Below are positions 1 to 22,749 of a DNA stretch of 64,000 bases, one piece after another. The notes beneath the pieces are model-generated. The model had not been told where the DNA came from. It did not search any database and saw only the letters and a program-made list of their open reading frames with translations. Within the stretch, counting starts at the first letter, position 1, and each line of letters begins with the position of its first letter. The stretch spans positions 45,165,498 through 45,229,497 of the forward strand of contig NC_134648.1 of the NCBI RefSeq assembly GCF_030463565.1, read 5' to 3'. The stretch is from Pelecanus crispus. Lineage: Eukaryota > Chordata > Aves > Pelecaniformes > Pelecanidae. A program made the translations under genes and the position numbers.

Positions 1-76
1 CTCTACCATGATGTCTATACACACATATGTGTAGACATATACATATGCGTGTATATGTGTACATACACACACAAAG
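1..76. repeat. Imperfect TG/TA-rich microsatellite
   Basis: Alternating purine-pyrimidine sequence (acacatatgtgt, atatacatatgcgtg, acatacacacac) fills the first 76 bases. It is a degenerate dinucleotide repeat of mixed CA and TA units. Its left end may lie outside the window. Confidence 0.7.
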
Positions 77-1180
77 AGAAAAGAAGAGTGTTTAGTTACA
101 ATTAACACTAACTACATCCGTCGAACTTCAGCCTTCAAGTCTTAGGCAGTCCCATCTCTGCTCTAATGGTGAAGGCTGACTCGCAGACGCTCCGAAACGT
201 CTGGCAACGTCTTTCCTAGGGAAGAACCCATTGGGGTGGGAAGGCTGCGTGCCCACCGAGGAGGGCGAAGGCCGTGTTCCCAGCTGGCTCCTTTCCCGCA
301 ATGCCAGCAAGAAGGCCCGCTCAGCCGGAGAAGGATCCTGCCTGCCTCCCTCCACCTGCGTGGCCACGGGAGCTGCAAACCACAGGACAACAGTGAGTTT
401 GCAGTTCTGAGTACCTGGATAGGCGGACAACTTCTAGGAGTCGTAGCTGGCCTTTGTGCAACAGTCCCCCTGTGTTTGCTTATGAAGACGTTCCTACCTT
501 AAAGCGGAGGTGCTGGAGCAGAAGACCTGAACGGGAAGAATAACCCTAGCGTAACAGGGCATGACTTGGGGAAGTAACGTATCATATGACCATTTTCTCC
601 CACCCAACGCACGAGCACCAAGGAGTGGGTTTACTGTCCCAGCAGGCAACGATCAGTAAACAGGACACACATTTACTGGCTGCTTGAGACTGGATCAAAG
701 GATTGGGGGGGGGGGGGGGTGGCCTTCAAGATTCATATCTGCAATGGCAGAATACAAATATACCCACAGACTAAGCAGCCTTTAGTCAGTTTATTCAGCA
801 TGCCATTACGTGCCTACAGCTTTAGTGCACTGCCTATATTCAGGTTTCCCATGTCATCTTTTTGTTCAGTTGCAAATTAACAGCTTGTGCACTGACCCAC
901 ATTTCCTTTCTTCATCTTGTCATGAGATGCTTGATTGCAGCATGTTGATGAAATTATACTGAGGCACAAACAAGAAAGTAAACAGAAAGCTATGTTAAGA
1001 TGACATTAAGCAGGGAAAGTAGTGTTTGCAAATTAGCTCAAACCGCTATTTTCAAGCCTCTGAGAGGTTGCTGTGAGCATGTGTGAAGTTGAACGAGACT
1101 AACGTCTAAAAATCTCTAGATAAGCCAGGAGCAGAGCACCTCCGTATGACCTCTGACGTTTCACGCTGGAGAGTTTAAGA
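77..1180. other. Unassigned sequence left of the SRP54 CpG island
   Basis: I see no recognisable exon here on either strand. Short open frames overlap at 128-502 on both strands, but none reads like a known protein. A run of 15 G lies at 705-719. If the minus-strand exon at 1985-2081 belongs to a real gene, this stretch would be part of its first intron or a later exon. Confidence 0.5.
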
Positions 1181-1984
1181 GGTTACCACCCCGGCTGTCT
1201 GTCCTGCTCTTCTGCGGGGAGCGACTGCCCCTGCAGCACAGCCGCCAGAACGCCCACAAGCCCGCACCCCCAAGCGTGCCATCAGCTGCAGTTCAGACGG
1301 ACAGACAGCCTGCCGACTACGGCGGCTGAGACAGGCGGCCGGCGCCGACGGACAGCTCCAGGCACAGCCCCCCCCCGCCCACCGCCGCAGAGGGCGGGCG
1401 GGCGGCACCGGAGGGGCTGCCCGTGGCTGGCTCCGGGCCCGCCCTGCCCCCCCCGCCGAGCACCGCAAGCCACGCCGGCTGTGCCGCCCGCTGCCGGGCA
1501 GCCCCCTCGCCCCGGCCAGGCCCCGCCGGGTCGCGGCGCGCCAGGCGGCTCCGTAACGGACGGCCCGGGGCCGGGGGCTGCCGGCCGGTACCCGCCTAGG
1601 CCGAGCGCCCGCCCGGCGAGCGACGCGCCCCGGCCCGGGCTCGGCTCCCCTCAGCCCGGCCACCGTGAGGCGGGCAGGCGCTCGGCCCCGCGGGGGAGGG
1701 ACGCCCCCCCCGCCCTGGCTGCCGCAGCGCCCCCTCCGCCTCGCCTCCCCTCGCCGGCGAGGCTTTCCCGCAGGCCGGCCGCCGGCCCGGCACCGGGGGA
1801 GCACACCCGTAACGCGACGGGGCGGCCAGGCCCACAGCTCCTGAGAGCGACTCGCCCGGCCGGGGCGCGGCTCAGGCCCGCTGCGCCCACCGGGCCTCCC
1901 CCCGCGCTCGGGGCCCCGCCGGCTGCCGGGCGGCGGCAGCGGCAGCCGGGGCGCAGCGCCCGGGCCGGGCCGGGCCGCGCTTAC

Positions 1985-2081
1985 TGGTGTTGCGCATCCA
2001 GTGCAGCAGGCGGGGCAGGTCGGCAGCGCACGTGCCCCGCACGGCGGCCAGCACCGCGCGCCGCGCCGCCTCCAGCTCCAT
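1985..2081 (-). CDS. Candidate first coding exon of an unidentified gene, divergent from SRP54
   Basis: Reading leftward, an ATG at 2081 sits in a strong start context (gcgATGG). It opens 32 codons plus one base, starting MELEAARRAV and ending LLHWMRNT, then meets a good donor (gtaagc, first base at 1984). The peptide is rich in Ala, Arg and Leu and could be helical. I do not recognise the family, and I found no matching second exon within 1-1980, so the rest would lie left of the window. The known human neighbour on that side, BAZ1A, starts with a different sequence. A human antisense lncRNA is, as I recall, annotated head-to-head with SRP54, so this may instead be a non-coding transcript with a chance ATG. 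Treat it as partial and unproven. Confidence 0.4.
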
Positions 2082-2559
2082 CGCGCCGCGCCGCCGCGGG
2101 GGGGCGCTGCCGCACCCGCCGCCGCCGCCGCCGCGTGACGCGGGCGGGGCCTCGCGCCGCGCCTGCGCGGACCCGCCCGCCGCCTTCCGCCGCCCGCACG
2201 TGCCCCGGGCGCAGGGCGCCGGGGAAAGCCCCGCCCGCCGCGCGCGCGCTGCGCACGCCTACCCGCTAGTGCGCATGCGGGAGGGCGCCGCCGGCCGGAG
2301 GGGGCCTTGCACGCATGCCCGGTCTGGCCGTTAAACGCCCTCCCCCCCGCGCATGCTCGGGCTGCCGGGGGCCTGCTGCTGCTGGCCCCGCGCCCGGCCC
2401 CGCCTCCCCGCTCACGGCCGTGGGGAAGCCCTGCCCTTTCCCCGCCTGCGGCCGCACCGCCCGCCCGTAAGCTGGCGCGGCGCAGTTCCCGGCGGCGCCG
2501 CGGGGCTCCGCCGAGCGCGGGCAGGCCGTTTGCGCGGGGCCACCTTAAGGAGGCAGCGG

Positions 2560-2601
2560 GCGCGCGCGCCCCGGAAGCGGAAGCGAGCCGGGGCCTGCGG
2601 G
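2560..2601 (+). other. SRP54: SRP54 non-coding exon 1 (3' part)
   Basis: The coding start of SRP54 is in an exon that begins at an acceptor at 6267/6268, so the transcript needs a leader exon in the CpG island. The best donor is gtaaga after position 2601. An equally good alternative is gtgagt after 2738. The transcription start is not visible, so the left edge given here is only indicative. Confidence 0.5.
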
Positions 2602-5600
2602 GTAAGAGCGAGTGGTGACGTTTCCCCGGACGGCGGCGGCCGGTGGCGTCTCGCCGTTGCCAGTGGCGGCTGCGCAGCGCTGGGCGGCCTCGCCGCGGCG
2701 GGCAGGGCTCCGCCCGCAGGCCCCGCGCCGCGCTCCCGGTGAGTGTTGGGGCCGCCGCCGCGACTGGCCCGAAGCGGGACCGCCACCGGCGGCAGTTTCT
2801 TGGGGCGAGGCGGGGGCCTTCGGCCCAACCCCGGCGGTGCAGCGGTGGGGGGGGGGGGGGGGGGGGGGGGCGGGCATCCGGACCCTGTCGGCCCCGGGGA
2901 ACGGACGGCGGGTCTGCTCTCCGGCAGCCGGAGCGTGTGGTGGCGGCCGGGCTGGGCAGGGCCCCCCGGTCTGCCGAACCGCTGCTTGGCTGCGCCGCCT
3001 CGGCCGTCAAGAAGCGGAGCTCTGGGGCTCCTGGGCGAGCCCCGGCACTCTGCGTCACCGGGACGGGACTCGCCCAGCCCCCTGCCTGGCCCGTTGGCTG
3101 TGGCCAGCCCTGGATGCATGGGGGAAGGCTGCGGCCCAGCACGTATCTAAGGCTTCACCGGTTTGTTCTTTTCCGCGAAAACCAGGGCTTCAGGCCATAA
3201 GCAGGATAGTCAGCCCCTGCTGCAGCTCTGGACCTGCTTTCTTCTCCGTCTGTCAGATAATTTTTAGAAGGTGGAAACTAGTATGTTGCGCTTGAGTGTT
3301 GCTGCAGTAGCTCAAGCTGTTTCCACCTGTGAATCAGCCTTTTTTTGGTTATAGTAGTAGACTTTCAGCAGATCTTAACCTGTGTACACATATATATATA
3401 TTAGTACAGACTTTAAGTAAGTATTCTTTTTGCTTATTATGTTTTAAACAGCTGTTATTTGTTAAAGCTGTTAATTTTTTAAAATTCTGTGCATTGAAGA
3501 GTACTGCTGGTTTAGCTAGACAAACCTTGGTTAGAGGTTTATGTTAGATGGATAGGCAGTATGTATCTTCAGACTTGTTTCACTGGTGTTTTGCTATGGC
3601 TTAAAAAAACTCCACTACTTCTGCTGCCCCTTTATTCCTGAAATGCCTGCCTTTCAGCAGCAAGTGAAGCGATCTTGGGGCTCTGCGCAGAGGAATGATG
3701 ACCTGGGAGCTCGGTGCGGAGGTGCCCGGGCTGTGTAGAGCTCACGGCCTTGCTCAGCATGAGGCCTGCCTGATACAGTCTGGCTTGTTTACTGTGGGGC
3801 CCTGCCACATTTAAACCCGTTAAGTGCATTTGTGGAGTGCTGTATCAAAGCTAAAAAGCTCTTCTAGAATTACAGATGCTCTGAATGCAGTATATACGTA
3901 TTCTGCAGTGCAGTCGCTGCTAATGCCCTTCTGACTACCTGCCAACCCAAGCTGGCTACCTGCTAAGACAGCTTATGTGGTTTTTTTTGTCTGTAGAGCA
4001 GCTCACAATGTGGATGGACTGTACATGAAAAGTTATGTTAATTTCTGTCCTTGGCATCCCTTAGTAATTCTGATGGCTTATAAATTCTTAATGTGTTAGA
4101 GAAAGCAGTTGATACTAAAATGCTTAAACTCACCTCCTTGGCACAGTATTTGCATTATTCTATTGTAAGGCTGTTGGAAGAAGCTTTTGGAGTTCTGTAG
4201 TGGAAACATTTATTTATTAGGACATAATTAATTTTCTTATTTGAAGATTGGTAGAACTCACTCTGGAAACTAATTTTAAATACTGAGTGTTCACCTGGCT
4301 GCTGTATGTTGGTCATCCTATCAAATTTCTTAGCTTTCATATCCCCGTGTTCTCTTTTAAGTTTTGTCTGTGGCTGCAGTTTTAGCAGCTCAAAGCTTAC
4401 TGAAATGTTTAAAGGTTTTATTATGTGATTTTCATGGGAAAAGAGATTAAAAAACAATTTTAATATCTGTTTTTCTGACACCCTTTGGTAGATCATATTG
4501 ATGATGCTTTTCCAGAATTATTCTACAAGAATGTGACTCGTATGCTCTGTAAGGAAAACTTGAGTTTTCCCACTTCAGATGTCATGTACAAGTCCTCTTC
4601 CAGCAAAGTAAGAAGGTGGACATCCATATCTGTTAGTGTACTGATCTAAACCATTTTCCTGGTAGAGTTCCTTAGGAAGCATAGAGTAATTTTTTAATGA
4701 AATATTGAGATGGCATGGTAATGTATGTCACTTTGGAATTGCCTGTACATACAATGTACTTTACATCTACAATGTGTAAATATATTTATTTGCATCATTT
4801 ACTATCTCTGAGGCCTGTACGTAGGCTGAATTTATTTATCCTGCATCTTCTGAAACTTCTGCAGACTTTGTCCTGTGTTGTGGCCTCAGTATCAGAGCGG
4901 TTGGACTGGCAGTTTTTGGGTGGGTTTTGTGCATTGTTTTTTTTTTTTTTTTTTCTTTAAACCTTCCAACTTCGTGACAAGATTAACTCTCAATTAGGCA
5001 AAGCAGTCAGGAGGCTTGCTTACATGGGTGACTTGTTTTATCTACTTTGGAATATATCTGTACTTATTTATAAACACATCATAAGTCTTCCTTTTTCGGG
5101 CCTGCACAGCTACTAAATCTCAATGTGTATACAATGAGTTTATTTCCATGTTACCTAGGTTGGAGCCCTCTTTTTTAAATTAAGACTATAGCCAATGATG
5201 TATTCTTAATTTTACTAAATGGACCGGCCTTTCTTGTCTGTCTTCTTCTCTCCCTATTTGGGGGGGGGGGCAGGAAGACCACAAAGTCTTGAAAACTGTC
5301 AGCTGCTTTGATTACAGAGGCTCTCACATGGGGAAGTTTGCTTTCAGTTCTGAAAGGAGGAACTCAAATGCGAGATTCTAAATTCAGCTACCAGCAAGGG
5401 AGTAGTGTCAGCTGGGTATGAGAAAACAACCGTGAAATTGGAAGATAAACAAGAAGATCTGAAGTGCTCCATTTCAGCAGTAACTGTGGTGTTGCAAATT
5501 TTTGCTCTTCAGACAAATTTTGGTTTGCCCTTTTTCAGAATTTTAGATTGCCATTTCAGCCATGTGTTCTCCTGAATATGTTGCCACCTTGTACAGAAGG

Positions 5601-6267
5601 TGGAGTGGTTTAGCATGTTGACTAGACTGTGCATACTCTCCAGAAATTAACCTTTTATGGTTTCCTAACTGTAAGTTGCGGTATGCTTTAGGCTTATATG
5701 TAAGATTTGTGCCTGTAGCGAACAAAAATAGTTTGATTTTTTCCAATAAAACTGCTAAAAAAAAGCAATGTGAATTTTGTTTATTAAAATGCAAGTATGT
5801 TTATAGGGTTACTGAAATGGGAATTTCAGTTTGATTTAGTGTAAGGTAGATAAAATAGAAGTGATCAATAATGTTCAGTTTTGCTAGCAAAATATTTTGC
5901 TTCTGATTATACTGTCTGTCTTTGCAGGCTGCAGAGCTTCTAGGCGATTCTGCTTGATTTTATTCTGTCATGTAGTGTACCGCTGATAAGGTAGAAAGCA
6001 ATTAGCATTCTTTCTGTCAGTCTGGACTGTTTTTTTGTGGTGAATTCAATGCGCAAATATCCCAGACAGTGAAATGCTTCCTAATTGCAGTGTGGTATCT
6101 CTATTTTTAAGTAGGCCATCAGGATAGCCTAGAATTAACTTCAGGCCAATATTTGTTAAAAATAACTCTAAAAAAAGTAAAACTTGAGTGCTTTCTGGAA
6201 TGCAAAGCAGGTTTCTTAACCCATAGGTATAGCTTCAACTAGTTTTTAATTTTTAATTGTTTTCCAG
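2602..6267 (+). other. SRP54: SRP54 intron 1
   Basis: This is a leader intron of about 3.7 kb. Its first part is still CpG-island sequence with an uninterrupted run of 24 G at 2847-2870. The rest is AT-rich with T-runs (for example 4939-4954) and no recognised repeat family or gene. It ends at the polypyrimidine-AG acceptor tttccag at 6261-6267. Confidence 0.55.
2847..2870. repeat. Run of 24 G
   Basis: An uninterrupted G homopolymer lies just downstream of the SRP54 first-exon donors, within the CpG island. It could form a G-quadruplex in DNA or in the nascent RNA. Length in this assembly may be inaccurate. Confidence 0.9.
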
Positions 6268-6277
6268 ATTCTTCTGA

Positions 6278-18261
<11,984 letters not shown>

Positions 18262-18608
18262 AGAAGCCTTAATAAAAATGGACTTGGTTGACTTTTCGTT
18301 GCAACTTCAGTGAAAGAATTTGCTTTCTTCCTTTTTACAGTGATGAGGGGAGTGGTCTTTTGAAATCTTATTCAGGCTTCTTGGTTTCTACGTCTAATTT
18401 CTGAAAACTATTTTTGCTTAAATTAGTTCCTCTCCACTAATACCTGATGGCACAAAGAGTAACTCAATTTAATAAAACAAAATCATGATGTAAAATTTTA
18501 ATATTTAGAGACACTTTTAAATTGTTTACATCAAATGGCAGCCATTATATTTGTAAACAACCCTAATCTTTGGTTATAGTAACATAAAATGTCACAAATA
18601 TACTGTAA

Positions 18609-18614
18609 AATAAA
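18609..18614 (+). terminator. SRP54: Likely poly(A) signal of SRP54
   Basis: AATAAA is followed within 40 bases by a GT/T-rich stretch (tggtctgtttcttc), giving a 3' UTR of roughly 370 bases. Other AATAAA hexamers are at 18271-18276, only 10 bases past the stop and probably too close, and 18471-18476, a plausible alternative. Confidence 0.55.
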
Positions 18615-18639
18615 ATTTAAGTGGTTATAAACAAGGGAA

Positions 18640-21600
18640 TGGTCTGTTTCTTCAGTTATCCTTTATCAGTATGTAATGAGAGGATATCCTTAGTTTCATT
18701 TGTTTCTAAGGACTGTTGTAACTCATGTTTGGCATAGATGCTATAAGAATAATTTGGTATCTGAAATGTGCTGTTGCTGCTCAGTTGTTCTCCTTGGAGG
18801 ATTTTTAGCAGGTGGATGTGCTGTGCTCAGGTTTGTACAAAACTTTGTTCTCCAGAATTTTATTGTTCTTTCCCTATACATAAAGAATGAAGTGACTAAA
18901 ACCATAGAGGTATGCAGATGTCAGGCTGTCTCGTATACTGAAGATAATCTTCATACCAGGCTGCCAGTTGAGCAGTTCTTTTGTTATGGAGATAGTTTCT
19001 AATACATACGAGATGGAATTCTGTGCTGGTACTGAACGTAAAATAAAACACACAGATAGCTGTATCTGATAGAGCATATTACCCCAACTCAGCTGCAATC
19101 TGATCTTAATTTCCTATAGCATTTCTTTTTTTAATATTTCGGTTTACTGTGTTGGTCTGAAAAGGGTGGAATCTACAGTCACGCTTCAGAAACTAGGTAG
19201 ACCAGATGAACCTTGATACCCAACATACATCTTGGCAAATGTGGTAAGATCTTTCAGCCTTATCTTAAGGCAAGAGGGTATATTATGAATTTGTTTTCAT
19301 ATACAGCAGAGTGCTTGGGTTGTAAAGGGACACCCATCTCTGTCACTTAGATAAGATAAAAATTAAATGCAGTAATTAAAAGAAGTGTGCCCCTCTGTCA
19401 GCCAGTTCTTTGAGAAGGTGGTAGCTAACACAGCTGACAATGAATCGCTTATATGGGTAATTACGCTCTTGTACTAATAAAACATAAGGTATGTGTTAAC
19501 TTCGTTTATAACGTGGAAGTATCTTCTGCGTGATTAGTGGTATGTGTATCCAATGTATGGAGGGTGCTGAAAAATCTTCAGGTATGCCATTTACCTATAG
19601 TGCTGATTTTATGCATAGCATTAGTCTGCAAAAAGATTGGTTAAGCTGGCTCTTAGTATTTTAAATGTAACAAAAGAATGATGCCTTGCATGTCACTAGC
19701 TTGTGGGTGGGCTGCCCTCAGCTACTTAAGTGGTGTGTGTTTACTAAAACTTACCTGGTTTTAGTATTTTGGTTCTTGAGCAGTACAAACCAATGCAATA
19801 TACAAAACCATGCAGCAAAGAGTAGCAAATAAATCTTGGTTTGGAATGCAGTCAGCAGGGGAGAGTGGATAGTTAAGCTGAATGCTTTTGATGGAAATCA
19901 AATGTGAGTGAATAGGCATATTGAGGATGAACAGTGAAGCACTGTGCTTCTGCACAGGCTCAGTAAGACTGTCCGGTTACCAACAATTAACTCTTTCTAT
20001 TTTCAATTCATTGCATACGTTTACTTTTAGTCTTCAGTTCACCATGTTCACCATTTCCAAACTACTAGCGCTGCTACCAGCCAGGAAGAGAGCTGTCACT
20101 AGCTGTGTGTTGGCAAAGGCAAGGGCAAGTTCAGAAAGCATTTCGTTTTAAAGTATAAGATGTGTCAATTGTTATTTCTAAGGTATATGGTGGAATAAAC
20201 AAATAGCAGTATACTGCTCTTACCTTAACATGCCAGGTAGAAAATACTTTGGAGCCTGCTTGGAATAATTGCCTAAAGATCTCAAGTTTTTTTTTTAAAA
20301 AAAAAAAAATCACGTTGGAGTCACTTAAAAAGGAGAGTTCAGCTGTATAGGAGCACCTATAAAATTCTCTCATAGCTTTATACAACAATTTTAGGGAGTG
20401 TGGGCAATATTTTTTTTTAAATGTTTGTGGATCCTGCAGAGCACAATGTGTAGAAGAAAATCCTAAAATTGTCACAGGGGAACAGAAGCTATCATGTTCT
20501 CTGTGTTCTCTCAGTCTGGCATTCTGAATTGGAGATGTAACTGCATCAAGCTAGGAGAGGCCGTGTAAAACACTGCCAGCAAGTGCCGTGAGTAACAACT
20601 CTTCCGGCATCGTTTTGTTGCATTGGGCTTCTTGTACTCATCCTCCACAGGATTTCATCATGTTCTGCAGAAAAGTTTTCTCTGGCATGCAAGAAGCCTG
20701 AAAAGTTAGAGGTAAACAAACTTCACTGGAAATACGTAGAAGACTGAGGTCTGTCTGTCTGCGTGTATCTTACTGAAAGCTGTTGCTGCTGCTGAGACAA
20801 GTTTTATCTGCTGTTTTGGTGTCTGGGCACATGGCTAAATGAAGTTCGCTGAGAATTTGAAGCAGGTAAGGAAGGGTTCATTCAAGTCATTAGGTAATTG
20901 TAGTGCCCGGTGAAGGCCACTAGAAGGAGCCCACGGACAAGAGAGTAACGCACAAAATAAGCTGCTTCAACTGTTTATTTCTGTTTTAGAAGTGCACCCT
21001 TATCTCAAAATCAGCAACACCCTGCAGTCAGCCTTTTCTTTTGGTTACAGGATATTAATAAGCTTTGACAGCCAGCACACTAATATAGAAATAGGTATCT
21101 GTTGTATGTTTGCTTTTTGGGAAAGTAGTGATGGTTCTGTGAAAGTGGAAGACCTTCACCAGCTGTGGAATAATCATGTATTGTTGGTGCATGCTTTATC
21201 AGTTTGCTACCTTTTTAAGGCAAATCCTACCCATAGGGCTAGAACAACAGGTTTGGTGGAAATTTTTTCTTTTTTACTCCTTCAAGAAAGAGGAGGACCG
21301 TGGCAGTTCAAATATAAATATCCTTGTACTACAGCTAGGGCAAAGGATGCATGTAGTTCATGGCAACTATTCTTAAGCCCTTCTGCTGAGCAGCCTACGA
21401 AGAGGAAACAGTTGTGATGGTCAACAGGTAGCTGTGTGATAGGAGCTGGACAATTAACTATTAGCATGCACAAATAGCCATAGAAAGGCACAGGCATGGG
21501 TTTATTAGTTAACAGTCTTCACCTTTCCTCAGGACTTTCAACACTGATACTTGCTAAATCTATTAAACTTGTCTAAGTTACAAATGCTAATTGTTCTGGG

Positions 21601-22650
21601 AGGTGAAAGGTTAACTTCAATATTACTGTACAGCTGCTATAATTGCAGTAGAGGCACAGGAAAGCAAGTTGGCTGGTTGATGATTTAATGCTGTTCTTTA
21701 AGTGCTGCTACCCTATTTCACCCAGTCTTTACTGAACAGAATGTAGGCTCTACTAAGGGTAGGAGGTATTTATGTGCCCTTACTTAAAACTGCAAAGAAA
21801 CAAACTAATGTAATACCTCTATTTTAACATACAAAGCAGATGCTCAGTCCTGTACTATCTAAAATAGTACTCTAATCTTTCATTCATGTGCTTCTGTAAT
21901 CACACATTTGATAGTACATTCTGCGTGTCAGTCCCTTTTCATAAGGGGAACATTTTCTGCCTTGTGGTAGCATAATTGTAAATCTGGTATGTCTATACTT
22001 TACCTGGGACTTCAATTTGTCATGGGATCTGGATAATGCTTTGATAATATGACTAAGTGCCTAAGAGCCCATGTATGCTACAGGCTTTAATTCTTTGGAA
22101 GCTATTCTCAGTGATAGAGGACTGAAGGATGGCTCTTGCTGTTGCGTAAATAAGTGCATGTTACAGCCATTGGCTCCAACCTTTTAAAAAAGAAGTAAGA
22201 ATTGCTCACTCCTTGGTCCCTTAAAAAAGGGTATTTCAAATGCTTCCACCTCCAGCTGTTTTCACTGGTAGCTGGCAGGGGCTGATGTGCCTTTTGCCTA
22301 GGTCAGCCCTGGCCCCTCACCACCTGCAATCCAGAGGCCTCGGCACAGACCTGGGGGAACAGGGCTCCCAGCTCTCTGCTGGAGCAGTTCCACAGACCAA
22401 TTACCTGACAAACGCATTTCCCTGTCTGCCGGGAACAAACATTATTTCCTCACCCAGACACGTCCTGGGGGCCAGGGCACCCTTGCCTTGCGTTTCTTTC
22501 TTCTTCTGTGCTTTGTCCTTTAAAATGCATTGAATTGCCTGAGCCAACACCAGGTACTGAAAGGCTTAGCAAGCTGCCCCTTCCCGAGGAGGACTCTTAA
22601 CTGCTGTCAAGCAACTCCGCGTGCTCCTCAAAATATTCTTCTGTTATTTC
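18640..22650. other. Intergenic region between SRP54 and FAM177A1
   Basis: About 4 kb of AT-rich DNA holds no exon I can support and no recognised repeat family. The longest open frame (20992-21417, 141 codons) shows no similarity that I know and no splice or codon signature of a gene. T/A runs occur at about 20288-20310. Confidence 0.5.
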
Positions 22651-22654
22651 GCAG

Positions 22655-22706
22655 GTTTTTTTTACGATATTCTGGGAAGATGATGTGCGTATTTCCTCAC
22701 AACACG
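22655..22706 (+). other. Exon-like segment upstream of FAM177A1
   Basis: A 52-base segment is framed by a good acceptor (ttatttcgcag, ending 22654) and a near-consensus donor (gtgagt from 22707). It contains ATGATG. It lies just before the FAM177A1 CpG island. It could be an alternative upstream exon, part of a read-through transcript from SRP54, or chance. I have no protein or transcript evidence. Confidence 0.2.
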
Positions 22707-22749
22707 GTGAGTTTTCCCTCTGTGCAGAGGGTTAAGCTCCCTTCTGTGC

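Larger units (their letters stand above)
1180..2760. promoter_or_regulatory. CpG island with divergent promoter of SRP54 and a minus-strand transcript
   Basis: GC content and CpG density rise sharply at about 1180 and fall after about 2900. The rightward SRP54 first exon ends at one of two good donors (2602 or 2739). A leftward coding first exon lies at 1985-2081. Between them are an NRF1-like palindrome (tgcgcatgcgg, 2270-2280), related gcatgc motifs near 2313 and 2351, an E-box CACGTG-type site near 2198, and GGAAG ETS-type motifs near 2573-2583. No TATA box is evident. This fits a housekeeping bidirectional promoter. The motif calls are by eye. Confidence 0.75.

Noticed and set aside
1175-3142. 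655-codon open frame on the minus strand, with other long frames nearby
   Set aside because: It spans a CpG island where stop codons are rare, has Arg/Pro/Ala/Gly-biased composition, crosses the SRP54 promoter, and matches no known protein. Only the short segment 1985-2081 has start and donor signals.
18271-18276. AATAAA 10 bases after the SRP54 stop as the main poly(A) signal
   Set aside because: It would leave almost no 3' UTR and lacks a clear GT-rich element; later hexamers are better placed.
20992-21417. 141-codon open frame between SRP54 and FAM177A1
   Set aside because: No recognisable family, no strong start context, no splice partners, and ordinary AT-rich intergenic composition.
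21660-21740. Possible C/D-box snoRNA (tgatga and ctga about 70 bases apart)
   Set aside because: The flanks do not form a terminal stem and the segment is intergenic, not intronic as for most snoRNAs.
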